A DNA stretch of 64,000 bases from Hydractinia symbiolongicarpus (taxonomy: Eukaryota > Cnidaria > Hydrozoa > Anthoathecata > Hydractiniidae), in NCBI RefSeq assembly GCF_029227915.1, contig NC_079877.1:8928001-8992000 (forward strand), in the 5' to 3' direction. Made by a program: the position numbers and the translations under genes. Within the stretch, counting starts at the first letter, position 1. Each line of letters begins with the position of its first letter. Under the pieces are notes generated by a model. It did not search any database, was not told the origin of the DNA, and saw only the letters and a program-made list of their open reading frames with translations. Below are positions 44,243 to 56,617 of the stretch, in pieces.

Positions 44243-45544
44243 TTGCGAACAGCACTCGAACTATGACCTTTTTACCATTTCCAGGGGGATTAGCTCACAT
44301 GGTAGAGCGCTCGCTTTGCATGCGAGAGGTACCGGGATCGATGCCCGGATCCTCCAAGACGATGTTTTTAATTTATTTATTTTTATACTAATTTCAGTAG
44401 TTGCCAATGGTCATAAGAGGATTTATGATGCTCCTAAGATTACCTGGTATTAATAATAATAATAATAATACTAAACCGCGCTGCATATGTCTAGAACATT
44501 TCTTGCTGTTTAATTTCGCATTGACAGTATACACAGTTTCAGCTTTTAACATGATCGACCGTGTGGCATTCGGGCATTGACGCCATCGCGAACATATTAT
44601 TTAAATATGAACTCGTCCTCGGTAGTATAGTGGTAAGTATCCCCGCCTGTCACGCGGGAGACCGGGGTTCGATTCCCCGCCGGGGAGGTTCTTTTTATCT
44701 TGTCAATGTTTCGTTTCACGTCAGTAGCGTTCGCGGGACTGTCCGGGAATACAGATTTACGCCCGGTTAGCTCAGTCGGTAGAGCATCAGACTTTTAATC
44801 TGAGGGTCGCGGGTTCGAGTCCCTCATCGGGCGTAACAATTATTTGGTACGATGGTGAACTAACTTTCACCACAATGTCTTGTCGAAAGAGGATGAATAA
44901 CGTAACATTTGCGGAGTGGCAAAGGCGAAGCAAACTTGATGGGGAACTAGCTCAGATGGTAGAGCGCTCGCTTAGCATGCGAGAGGTACCGGGATCGATG
45001 CCCGGGTTCTCCAATGCCTTTTCCATAGGCGTAAAATAAAAGAAATTTGCGCAGAGCAATTTGCAGCAGCGTTCGTGTCATGTCGGGATGGCCGAGCGGT
45101 CTAAGGCGCCAGACTCAAGACAAAATGTTCTTCCACTCATCGCGTGGAGAATTCTGGTCCTCGAATGAGGGCGTGGGTTCGAATCCCACTTCCGACAACT
45201 TTTCCCTGCCACACAAAATTTTAGGCCTAAAATGCAAGTCCACCGAGCCGGATTTGAACCAGCGACCTAAGGATGCCTGAGTGGTATAAGTTCGTCTACA
45301 GTCCTCCGCTCTACCAACTGAGCTATCGGTGGATGTAGCATCGTACAGTTCTTGTGCAGGACTATGCAGGTCATGTCACGTTTGTAGTATGACGTGGTTT
45401 TTAAAATGATGCGATAGCTCGCACGTAGCAGAGGGTGGTTTCGATCCACCGACCTCTGGGTTATGGGCCCAGCACGCTTCCTCTGCGCCACTCTGCTGAA
45501 GCTAGGTAAGCTGAAATGTGTCTGATGTAAGGTGTAGTTTAGTA
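44243..45544. repeat. Array unit 35
   Basis: Ala-TGC 44284-44356, Asp 44616-44687, Lys 44761-44833, Ala-AGC 44941-45013, Leu 45082-45197, Tyr(-) 45239-45332, iMet(-) 45426-45497. A at 44496 is private; C at 45502 is shared only with unit 12. Confidence 0.95.
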
Positions 45545-46846
45545 TTGCGAACAGCACTCGAACTATGACCTTTTTACCATTTCCAGGGGGATTAGCTCAC
45601 ATGGTAGAGCGCTCGCTTTGCATGCGAGAGGTACCGGGATCGATGCCCGGATCCTCCAAGACGATGTTTTTAATTTATTTATTTTTATACTAATTTCAGT
45701 AGTTGCCAATGGTCATAAGAGGATTTATGATGCTCCTAAGATTACCTGGTATTAATAATAATAATAATAATACTAAACCGCGCTGCATATGTCTAGAGCA
45801 TTTCTTGCTGTTTAATTTCGCATTGACAGTATACACAGTTTCAGCTTTTAACATGATCGACCGTGTGGCATTCGGGCATTGACGCCATCGCGAACATATT
45901 ATTTAAATATGAACTCGTCCTCGGTAGTATAGTGGTAAGTATCCCCGCCTGTCACGCGGGAGACCGGGGTTCGATTCCCCGCCGGGGAGGTTCTTTTTAT
46001 CTTGTCAATGTTTCGTTTCACGTCAGTAGCGTTCGCGGGACTGTCCGGGAATACAGATTTACGCCCGGTTAGCTCAGTCGGTAGAGCATCAGACTTTTAA
46101 TCTGAGGGTCGCGGGTTCGAGTCCCTCATCGGGCGTAACAATTATTTGGTACGATGGTGAACTAACTTTCACCACAATGTCTTGTCGAAAGAGGATGAAT
46201 AACGTAACATTTGCGGAGTGGCAAAGGCGAAGCAAACTTGATGGGGAACTAGCTCAGATGGTAGAGCGCTCGCTTAGCATGCGAGAGGTACCGGGATCGA
46301 TGCCCGGGTTCTCCAATGCCTTTTCCATAGGCGTAAAATAAAAGAAATTTGCGCAGAGCAATTTGCAGCAGCGTTCGTGTCATATCGGGATGGCCGAGCG
46401 GTCTAAGGCGCCAGACTCAAGACAAAATGTTCTTCCACTCATCGCGTGGAGAATTCTGGTCCTCGAATGAGGGCGTGGGTTCGAATCCCACTTCCGACAA
46501 CTTTTCCCTGCCACACAAAATTTTAGGCCTAAAATGCAAGTCCACCGAGCCGGATTTGAACCAGCGACCTAAGGATGCCTGAGTGGTATAAGTTCGTCTA
46601 CAGTCCTCCGCTCTACCAACTGAGCTATCGGTGGATGTAGCATCGTACAGTTCTTGTGCAGGACTATGCAGGTCATGTCACGTTTGTAGTATGACGTGGT
46701 TTTTAAAATGATGCGATAGCTCGCACGTAGCAGAGGGTGGTTTCGATCCACCGACCTCTGGGTTATGGGCCCAGCACGCTTCCTCTGCGCCACTCTGCTG
46801 AAGGTAGGTAAGCTGAAATGTGTCTGATGTAAGGTGTAGTTTAGTA
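45545..46846. repeat. Array unit 36
   Basis: Ala-TGC 45586-45658, Asp 45918-45989, Lys 46063-46135, Ala-AGC 46243-46315, Leu 46384-46499, Tyr(-) 46541-46634, iMet(-) 46728-46799. Private A at 46384 changes the first base of Leu from G to A, so pair 1-72 becomes A-C. Confidence 0.95.
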
Positions 46847-48148
46847 TTGCGAACAGCACTCGAACTATGACCTTTTTACCATTTCCAGGGGGATTAGCTC
46901 ACATGGTAGAGCGCTCGCTTTGCATGCGAGAGGTACCGGGATCGATGCCCGGATCCTCCAAGACGATGTTTTTAATTTATTTATTTTTATACTAATTTCA
47001 GTAGTTGCCAATGGTCATAAGAGGATTTATGATGCTCCTAAGATTACCTGGTATTAATAATAATAATAATAATACTAAACCGCGCTGCATATGTCTAGAG
47101 CATTTCTTGCTGTTTAATTTCGCATTGACAGTATACACAGTTTCAGCTTTTACCATGATCGACCGTGTGGCATTCGGGCATTGACGCCATCGCGAACATA
47201 TTATTTAAATATGAACTCGTCCTCGGTAGTATAGTGGTAAGTATCCCCGCCTGTCACGCGGGAGACCGGGGTTCGATTCCCCGCCGGGGAGGTTCTTTTT
47301 ATCTTGTCAATGTTTCGTTTCACGTCAGTAGCGTTCGCGGGACTGTCCGGGAATACAGATTTACGCCCGGTTAGCTCAGTCGGTAGAGCATCAGACTTTT
47401 AATCTGAGGGTCGCGGGTTCGAGTCCCTCATCGGGCGTAACAATTATTTGGTACGATGGTGAACTAACTTTCACCACAATGTCTTGTCGAAAGAGGATGA
47501 ATAACGTAACATTTGCGGAGTGGCAAAGGCGAAGCAAACTTGATGGGGAACTAGCTCAGATGGTAGAGCGCTCGCTTAGCATGCGAGAGGTACCGGGATC
47601 GATGCCCGGGTTCTCCAATGCCTTTTCCATAGGCGTAAAATAAAAGAAATTTGCGCAGAGCAATTTGCAGCAGCGTTCGTGTCATGTCGGGATGGCCGAG
47701 CGGTCTAAGGCGCCAGACTCAAGACAAAATGTTCTTCCACTCATCGCGTGGAGAATTCTGGTCCTCGAATGAGGGCGTGGGTTCGAATCCCACTTCCGAC
47801 AACTTTTCCCTGCCACACAAAATTTTAGGCCTAAAATGCAAGTCCACCGAGCCGGATTTGAACCAGCGACCTAAGGATGCCTGAGTGGTATAAGTTCGTC
47901 TACAGTCCTCCGCTCTACCAACTGAGCTATCGGTGGATGTAGCATCGTACAGTTCTTGTGCAGGACTATGCAGGTCATGTCACGTTTGTAGTATGACGTG
48001 GTTTTTAAAATGATGCGATAGCTCGCACGTAGCAGAGGGTGGTTTCGATCCACCGACCTCTGGGTTATGGGCCCAGCACGCTTCCTCTGCGCCACTCTGC
48101 TGAAGGTAGGTAAGCTGAAATGTGTCTGATGTAAGGTGTAGTTTAGTA
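46847..48148. repeat. Array unit 37
   Basis: Ala-TGC 46888-46960, Asp 47220-47291, Lys 47365-47437, Ala-AGC 47545-47617, Leu 47686-47801, Tyr(-) 47843-47936, iMet(-) 48030-48101. Private C at 47153 in the Ala-Asp spacer. Confidence 0.95.
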
Positions 48149-49450
48149 TTGCGAACAGCACTCGAACTATGACCTTTTTACCATTTCCAGGGGGATTAGC
48201 TCACATGGTAGAGCGCTCGCTTTGCATGCGAGAGGTACCGGGATCGATGCCCGGATCCTCCAAGACGATGTTTTTAATTTATTTATTTTTATACTAATTT
48301 CAGTAGTTGCCAATGGTCATAAGAGGATTTATGATGCTCCTAAGATTACCTGGTATTAATAATAATAATAATAATACTAAACCGCGCTGCATATGTCTAG
48401 AGCATTTCTTGCTGTTTAATTTCGCATTGACAGTATACACAGTTTCAGCTTTTAACATGATCGACCGTGTGGCATTCGGGCATTGACGCCATCGCGAACA
48501 TATTATTTAAATATGAACTCGTCCTCGGTAGTATAGTGGTAAGTATCCCCGCCTGTCACGCGGGAGACCGGGGTTCGATTCCCCGCCGGGGAGGTTCTTT
48601 TTATCTTGTCAATGTTTCGTTTCACGTCAGTAGCGTTCGCGGGACTGTCCGGGAATACAGATTTACGCCCGGTTAGCTCAGTCGGTAGAGCATCAGACTT
48701 TTAATCTGAGGGTCGCGGGTTCGAGTCCCTCATCGGGCGTAACAATTATTTGGTACGATGGTGAACTAACTTTCACCACAATGTCTTGTCGAAAGAGGAT
48801 GAATAACGTAACATTTGCGGAGTGGCAAAGGCGAAGCAAACTTGATGGGGAACTAGCTCAGATGGTAGAGCGCTCGCTTAGCATGCGAGAGGTACCGGGA
48901 TCGATGCCCGGGTTCTCCAATGCCTTTTCCATAGGCGTAAAATAAAAGAAATTTGCGCAGAGCAATTTGCAGCAGCGTTCGTGTCATGTCGGGATGGCCG
49001 AGCGGTCTAAGGCGCCAGACTCAAGACAAAATGTTCTTCCACTCATCGCGTGGAGAATTCTGGTCCTCGAATGAGGGCGTGGGTTCGAATCCCACTTCCG
49101 ACAACTTTTCCCTGCCACACAAAATTTTAGGCCTAAAATGCAAGTCCACCGAGCCGGATTTGAACCAGCGACCTAAGGATGCCTGAGTGGTATAAGTTCG
49201 TCTACAGTCCTCCGCTCTACCAACTGAGCTATCGGTGGATGTAGCATCGTACAGTTCTTGTGCAGGACTATGCAGGTCATGTCACGTTTGTAGTATGACG
49301 TGGTTTTTAAAATGATGCGATAGCTCGCACGTAGCAGAGGGTGGTTTCGATCCACCGACCTCTGGGTTATGGGCCCAGCACGCTTCCTCTGCGCCACTCT
49401 GCTGAAGGTAGGTAAGCTGAAATGTGTCTGATGTAAGGTGTAGTTTAGTA
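48149..49450. repeat. Array unit 38
   Basis: Ala-TGC 48190-48262, Asp 48522-48593, Lys 48667-48739, Ala-AGC 48847-48919, Leu 48988-49103, Tyr(-) 49145-49238, iMet(-) 49332-49403. Consensus. Confidence 0.95.
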
Positions 49451-51409
49451 TTGCGAACAGCACTCGAACTATGACCTTTTTACCATTTCCAGGGGGATTA
49501 GCTCACATGGTAGAGCGCTCGCTTTGCATGCGAGAGGTACCGGGATCGATGCCCGGATCCTCCAAGACGATGTTTTTAATTTATTTATTTTTATACTAAT
49601 TTCAGTAGTTGCCAATGGTCATAAGAGGATTTATGATGCTCCTAAGATTACCTGGTATTAATAATAATAATAATAATACTAAACCGCGCTGCATATGTCT
49701 AGAGCATTTCTTGCTGTTTAATTTCGCATTGACAGTATACACAGTTTCAGCTTTTAACATGATCGACCGTGTGGCATTCGGGCATTGACGCCATCGCGAA
49801 CATATTATTTAAATATGAACTCGTCCTCGGTAGTATAGTGGTAAGTATCCCCGCCTGTCACGCGGGAGACCGGGGTTCGATTCCCCGCCGGGGAGGTTCT
49901 TTTTATCTTGTCAATGTTTCGTTTCACGTCAGTAGCGTTCGCGGGACTGTCCGGGAATACAGATTTACGCCCGGTTAGCTCAGTCGGTAGAGCATCAGAC
50001 TTTTAATCTGAGGGTCGCGGGTTCGAGTCCCTCATCGGGCGTAACAATTATTTGGTACGATGGTGAACTAACTTTCACCACAATGTCTTGTCGAAAGAGG
50101 ATGAATAACGTAACATTTGCGGAGTGGCAAAGGCGAAGCAAACTTGATGGGGAACTAGCTCAGATGGTAGAGCGCTGGCTTAGCATGCGAGAGGTACCGG
50201 GATCGATGCCCGGATCCTCCAAGACGATGTTTTTAATTTATTTATTTTTATACTAATTTCAGTAGTTGCCAATGGTCATAAGAGGATTTATGATGCTCCT
50301 AAGATTACCTGGTATTAATAATAATAATAATAAAACTAAACCGCGCTGCATATGTCTAGAGCATTTCTTGCTGTTTAATTTCGCATTGACAGTATACACA
50401 GTTTCAGCTTTTAACATGATCGACCGTGTGGCATTCGGGCATTGACGCCATCGCGAACATATTATTTAAATATGAACTCGTCCTCGGTAGTATAGTGGTA
50501 AGTATCCCCGCCTGTCACGCGGGAGACCGGGGTTCGATTCCCCGCCGGGGAGGTTCTTTTTATCTTGTCAATGTTTCGTTTCACGTCAGTAGCGTTCGCG
50601 GGACTGTCCGGGAATACAGATTTACGCCCGGTTAGCTCAGTCGGTAGAGCATCAGACTTTTAATCTGAGGGTCGCGGGTTCGAGTCCCTCATCGGGCGTA
50701 ACAATTATTTGGTACGATGGTGAACTAACTTTCACCACAATGTCTTGTCGAAAGAGGATGAATAACGTAACATTTGCGGAGTGGCAAAGGCGAAGCAAAC
50801 TTGATGGGGAACTAGCTCAGATGGTAGAGCGCTCGCTTAGCATGCGAGAGGTACCGGGATCGATGCCCGGGTTCTCCAATGCCTTTTCCATAGGCGTAAA
50901 ATAAAAGAAATTTGCGCAGAGCAATTTGCAGCAGCGTTCGTGTCATGTCGGGATGGCCGAGCGGTCTAAGGCGCCAGACTCAAGACAAAATGTTCTTCCA
51001 CTCATCGCGTGGAGAATTCTGGTCCTCGAATGAGGGCGTGGGTTCGAATCCCACTTCCGACAACTTTTCCCTGCCACACAAAATTTTAGGCCTAAAATGC
51101 AAGTCCACCGAGCCGGATTTGAACCAGCGACCTAAGGATGCCTGAGTGGTATAAGTTCGTCTACAGTCCTCCGCTCTACCAACTGAGCTATCGGTGGATG
51201 TAGCATCGTACAGTTCTTGTGCAGGACTATGCAGGTCATGTCACGTTTGTAGTATGACGTGGTTTTTAAAATGATGCGATAGCTCGCACGTAGCAGAGGG
51301 TGGTTTCGATCCACCGACCTCTGGGTTATGGGCCCAGCACGCTTCCTCTGCGCCACTCTGCTGAAGGTAGGTAAGCTGAAATGTGTCTGATGTAAGGTGT
51401 AGTTTAGTA
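49451..51409. repeat. Array units 39 and 40, fused by a 645-bp deletion (1959 bp)
   Basis: Ala-TGC 49492-49564, Asp 49824-49895, Lys 49969-50041, hybrid Ala 50149-50221, Asp 50481-50552, Lys 50626-50698, Ala-AGC 50806-50878, Leu 50947-51062, Tyr(-) 51104-51197, iMet(-) 51291-51362. One Leu, one Tyr, one initiator Met and one Ala equivalent are missing. A at 50334 interrupts the TAA tract. Confidence 0.95.
50149..50221 (+). pseudogene. Chimeric tRNA-Ala made by recombination of the AGC and TGC genes
   Basis: The 5' part through anticodon AGC (A5, C7, G15, A34) comes from the Ala(AGC) gene. The 3' part (A66, C68) comes from the Ala(TGC) gene of the next unit. The crossover lies between 50183 and 50213, a 31-bp stretch identical in both parents. 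Because pairs 5-68 and 7-66 covary between the parents, the hybrid has A5-C68 and C7-A66 mismatches. A further C-to-G at 50177 puts G opposite G in the anticodon stem. G3-U70 and both promoter boxes remain, so it may be transcribed, but stable folding is doubtful. The T5 terminator of Ala(TGC) follows. Confidence 0.93.
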
Positions 51410-52711
51410 TTGCGAACAGCACTCGAACTATGACCTTTTTACCATTTCCAGGGGGATTAGCTCACATGGTAGAGCGCTCGCTTTGCATGCGAGAGGTACC
51501 GGGATCGATGCCCGGATCCTCCAAGACGATGTTTTTAATTTATTTATTTTTATACTAATTTCAGTAGTTGCCAATGGTCATAAGAGGATTTATGATGCTC
51601 CTAAGATTACCTGGTATTAATAATAATAATAATAATACTAAACCGCGCTGCATATGTCTAGAGCATTTCTTGCTGTTTAATTTCGCATTGACAGTATACA
51701 CAGTTTCAGCTTTTAACATGATCGACCGTGTGGCATTCGGGCATTGACGCCATCGCGAACATATTATTTAAATATGAACTCGTCCTCGGTAGTATAGTGG
51801 TAAGTATCCCCGCCTGTCACGCGGGAGACCGGGGTTCGATTCCCCGCCGGGGAGGTTCTTTTTATCTTGTCAATGTTTCGTTTCACGTCAGTAGCGTTCG
51901 CGGGACTGTCCGGGAATACAGATTTACGCCCGGTTAGCTCAGTCGGTAGAGCATCAGACTTTTAATCTGAGGGTCGCGGGTTCGAGTCCCTCATCGGGCG
52001 TAACAATTATTTGGTACGATGGTGAACTAACTTTCACCACAATGTCTTGTCGAAAGAGGATGAATAACGTAACATTTGCGGAGTGGCAAAGGCGAAGCAA
52101 ACTTGATGGGGAACTAGCTCAGATGGTAGAGCGCTCGCTTAGCATGCGAGAGGTACCGGGATCGATGCCCGGGTTCTCCAATGCCTTTTCCATAGGCGTA
52201 AAATAAAAGAAATTTGCGCAGAGCAATTTGCAGCAGCGTTCGTGTCATGTCGGGATGGCCGAGCGGTCTAAGGCGCCAGACTCAACACAAAATGTTCTTC
52301 CACTCATCGCGTGGAGAATTCTGGTCCTCGAATGAGGGCGTGGGTTCGAATCCCACTTCCGACAACTTTTCCCTGCCACACAAAATTTTAGGCCTAAAAT
52401 GCAAGTCCACCGAGCCGGATTTGAACCAGCGACCTAAGGATGCCTGAGTGGTATAAGTTCGTCTACAGTCCTCCGCTCTACCAACTGAGCTATCGGTGGA
52501 TGTAGCATCGTACAGTTCTTGTGCAGGACTATGCAGGTCATGTCACGTTTGTAGTATGACGTGGTTTTTAAAATGATGCGATAGCTCGCACGTAGCAGAG
52601 GGTGGTTTCGATCCACCGACCTCTGGGTTATGGGCCCAGCACGCTTCCTCTGCGCCACTCTGCTGAAGGTAGGTAAGCTGAAATGTGTCTGATGTAAGGT
52701 GTAGTTTAGTA
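51410..52711. repeat. Array unit 41
   Basis: Ala-TGC 51451-51523, Asp 51783-51854, Lys 51928-52000, Ala-AGC 52108-52180, Leu 52249-52364, Tyr(-) 52406-52499, iMet(-) 52593-52664. Private C at 52286 in Leu. Confidence 0.95.
52249..52364 (+). tRNA. tRNA-Leu(CAA), G37 to C at the 5' splice site
   Basis: C at 52286 replaces the purine 3' of the anticodon, which is also the last base of the 5' exon. Position 37 is nearly always a purine and in tRNA-Leu is normally a modified G, so decoding accuracy and possibly intron cleavage of this copy would be affected. Confidence 0.88.
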
Positions 52712-54013
52712 TTGCGAACAGCACTCGAACTATGACCTTTTTACCATTTCCAGGGGGATTAGCTCACATGGTAGAGCGCTCGCTTTGCATGCGAGAGGTA
52801 CCGGGATCGATGCCCGGATCCTCCAAGACGATGTTTTTAATTTATTTATTTTTATACTAATTTCAGTAGTTGCCAATGGTCATAAGAGGATTTATGATGC
52901 TCCTAAGATTACCTGGTATTAATAATAATAATAATAATACTAAACCGCGCTGCATATGTCTAGAGCATTTCTTGCTGTTTAATTTCGCATTGACAGTATA
53001 CACAGTTTCAGCTTTTAACATGATCGACCGTGTGGCATTCGGGCATTGACGCCATCGCGAACATATTATTTAAATATGAACTCGTCCTCGGTAGTATAGT
53101 GGTAAGTATCCCCGCCTGTCACGCGGGAGACCGGGGTTCGATTCCCCGCCGGGGAGGTTCTTTTTATCTTGTCAATGTTTCGTTTCACGTCAGTAGCGTT
53201 CGCGGGACTGTCCGGGAATACAGATTTACGCCCGGTTAGCTCAGTCGGTAGAGCATCAGACTTTTAATCTGAGGGTCGCGGGTTCGAGTCCCTCATCGGG
53301 CGTAACAATTATTTGGTACGATGGTGAACTAACTTTCACCACAATGTCTTGTCGAAAGAGGATGAATAACGTAACATTTGCGGAGTGGCAAAGGCGAAGC
53401 AAACTTGATGGGGAACTAGCTCAGATGGTAGAGCGCTCGCTTAGCATGCGAGAGGTACCGGGATCGACGCCCGGGTTCTCCAATGCCTTTTCCATAGGCG
53501 TAAAATAAAAGAAATTTGCGCAGAGCAATTTGCAGCAGCGTTCGTGTCATGTCGGGATGGCCGAGCGGTCTAAGGCGACAGACTCAAGACAAAATGTTCT
53601 TCCACTCATCGCGTGGAGAATTCTGGTCCTCGAATGAGGGCGTGGGTTCGAATCCCACTTCCGACAACTTTTCCCTGCCACACAAAATTTTAGGCCTAAA
53701 ATGCAAGTCCACCGAGCCGGATTTGAACCAGCGACCTAAGGATGCCTGAGTGGTATAAGTTCGTCTACAGTCCTCCGCTCTACCAACTGAGCTATCGGTG
53801 GATGTAGCATCGTACAGTTCTTGTGCAGGACTATGCAGGTCATGTCACGTTTGTAGTATGACGTGGTTTTTAAAATGATGCGATAGCTCGCACGTAGCAG
53901 AGGGTGGTTTCGATCCACCGACCTCTGGGTTATGGGCCCAGCACGCTTCCTCTGCGCCACTCTGCTGAAGGTAGGTAAGCTGAAATGTGTCTGATGTAAG
54001 GTGTAGTTTAGTA
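52712..54013. repeat. Array unit 42
   Basis: Ala-TGC 52753-52825, Asp 53085-53156, Lys 53230-53302, Ala-AGC 53410-53482, Leu 53551-53666, Tyr(-) 53708-53801, iMet(-) 53895-53966. C at 53468 (Ala-AGC T loop) and A at 53578 (Leu pair 27-43 becomes A-G) are both shared with unit 44. Confidence 0.95.
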
Positions 54014-55315
54014 TTGCGAACAGCACTCGAACTATGACCTTTTTACCATTTCCAGGGGGATTAGCTCACATGGTAGAGCGCTCGCTTTGCATGCGAGAGG
54101 TACCGGGATCGATGCCCGGATCCTCCAAGACGATGTTTTTAATTTATTTATTTTTATACTAATTTCAGTAGTTGCCAATGGTCATAAGAGGATTTATGAT
54201 GCTCCTAAGATTACCTGGTATTAATAATAATAATAATAATACTAAACCGCGCTGCATATGTCTAGAGCATTTCTTGCTGTTTAATTTCGCATTGACAGTA
54301 TACACAGTTTCAGCTTTTAACATGATCGACCGTGTGGCATTCGGGCATTGACGCCATCGCGAACATATTATTTAAATATGAACTCGTCCTCGGTAGTATA
54401 GTGGTAAGTATCCCCGCCTGTCACGCGGGAGACCGGGGTTCGATTCCCCGCCGGGGAGGTTCTTTTTATCTTGTCAATGTTTCGTTTCACGTCAGTAGCG
54501 TTCGCGGGACTGTCCGGGAATACAGATTTACGCCCGGTTAGCTCAGTCGGTAGAGCATCAGACTTTTAATCTGAGGGTCGCGGGTTCGAGTCCCTCATCG
54601 GGCGTAACAATTATTTGGTACGATGGTGAACTAACTTTCACCACAATGTCTTGTCGAAAGAGGATGAATAACGTAACATTTGCGGAGTGGCAAAGGCGAA
54701 GCAAACTTGATGGGGAACTAGCTCAGATGGTAGAGCGCTCGCTTAGCATGCGAGAGGTACCGGGATCGATGCCCGGGTTCTCCAATGCCTTTTCCATAGG
54801 CGTAAAATAAAAGAAATTTGCGCAGAGCAATTTGCAGCAGCGTTCGTGTCATGTCGGGATGGCCGAGCGGTCTAAGGCGCCAGACTCAAGACAAAATGTT
54901 CTTCCACTCATCGCGTGGAGAATTCTGGTCCTCGAATGAGGGCGTGGGTTCGAATCCCACTTCCGACAACTTTTCCCTGCCACACAAAATTTTAGGCCTA
55001 AAATGCAAGTCCACCGAGCCGGATTTGAACCAGCGACCTAAGGATGCCTGAGTGGTATAAGTTCGTCTACAGTCCTCCGCTCTACCAACTGAGCTATCGG
55101 TGGATGTAGCATCGTACAGTTCTTGTGCAGGACTATGCAGGTCATGTCACGTTTGTAGTATGACGTGGTTTTTAAAATGATGCGATAGCTCGCACGTAGC
55201 AGAGGGTGGTTTCGATCCACCGACCTCTGGGTTATGGGCCCAGCACGCTTCCTCTGCGCCACTCTGCTGAAGGTAGGTAAGCTGAAATGTGTCTGATGTA
55301 AGGTGTAGTTTAGTA
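54014..55315. repeat. Array unit 43
   Basis: Ala-TGC 54055-54127, Asp 54387-54458, Lys 54532-54604, Ala-AGC 54712-54784, Leu 54853-54968, Tyr(-) 55010-55103, iMet(-) 55197-55268. Consensus. Confidence 0.95.
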
Positions 55316-56617
55316 TTGCGAACAGCACTCGAACTATGACCTTTTTACCATTTCCAGGGGGATTAGCTCACATGGTAGAGCGCTCGCTTTGCATGCGAGA
55401 GGTACCGGGATCGATGCCCGGATCCTCCAAGACGATGTTTTTAATTTATTTATTTTTATACTAATTTCAGTAGTTGCCAATGGTCATAAGAGGATTTATG
55501 ATGCTCCTAAGATTACCTGGTATTAATAATAATAATAATAATACTAAACCGCGCTGCATATGTCTAGAGCATTTCTTGCTGTTTAATTTCGCATTGACAG
55601 TATACACAGTTTCAGCTTTTAACATGATCGACCGTGTGGCATTCGGGCATTGACGCCATCGCGAACATATTATTTAAATATGAACTCGTCCTCGGTAGTA
55701 TAGTGGTAAGTATCCCCGCCTGTCACGCGGGAGACCGGGGTTCGATTCCCCGCCGGGGAGGTTCTTTTTATCTTGTCAATGTTTCGTTTCACGTCAGTAG
55801 CGTTCGCGGGACTGTCCGGGAATACAGATTTACGCCCGGTTAGCTCAGTCGGTAGAGCATCAGACTTTTAATCTGAGGGTCGCGGGTTCGAGTCCCTCAT
55901 CGGGCGTAACAATTATTTGGTACGATGGTGAACTAACTTTCACCACAATGTCTTGTCGAAAGAGGATGAATAACGTAACATTTGCGGAGTGGCAAAGGCG
56001 AAGCAAACTTGATGGGGAACTAGCTCAGATGGTAGAGCGCTCGCTTAGCATGCGAGAGGTACCGGGATCGACGCCCGGGTTCTCCAATGCCTTTTCCATA
56101 GGCGTAAAATAAAAGAAATTTGCGCAGAGCAATTTGCAGCAGCGTTCGTGTCATGTCGGGATGGCCGAGCGGTCTAAGGCGACAGACTCAAGACAAAATG
56201 TTCTTCCACTCATCGCGTGGAGAATTCTGGTCCTCGAATGAGGGCGTGGGTTCGAATCCCACTTCCGACAACTTTTCCCTGCCACACAAAATTTTAGGCC
56301 TAAAATGCAAGTCCACCGAGCCGGATTTGAACCAGCGACCTAAGGATGCCTGAGTGGTATAAGTTCGTCTACAGTCCTCCGCTCTACCAACTGAGCTATC
56401 GGTGGATGTAGCATCGTACAGTTCTTGTGCAGGACTATGCAGGTCATGTCACGTTTGTAGTATGACGTGGTTTTTAAAATGATGCGATAGCTCGCACGTA
56501 GCAGAGGGTGGTTTCGATCCACCGACCTCTGGGTTATGGGCCCAGCACGCTTCCTCTGCGCCACTCTGCTGAAGGTAGGTAAGCTGAAATGTGTCTGATG
56601 TAAGGTGTAGTTTAGTA
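55316..56617. repeat. Array unit 44
   Basis: Ala-TGC 55357-55429, Asp 55689-55760, Lys 55834-55906, Ala-AGC 56014-56086, Leu 56155-56270, Tyr(-) 56312-56405, iMet(-) 56499-56570. C at 56072 and A at 56182, as in unit 42. Confidence 0.95.
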
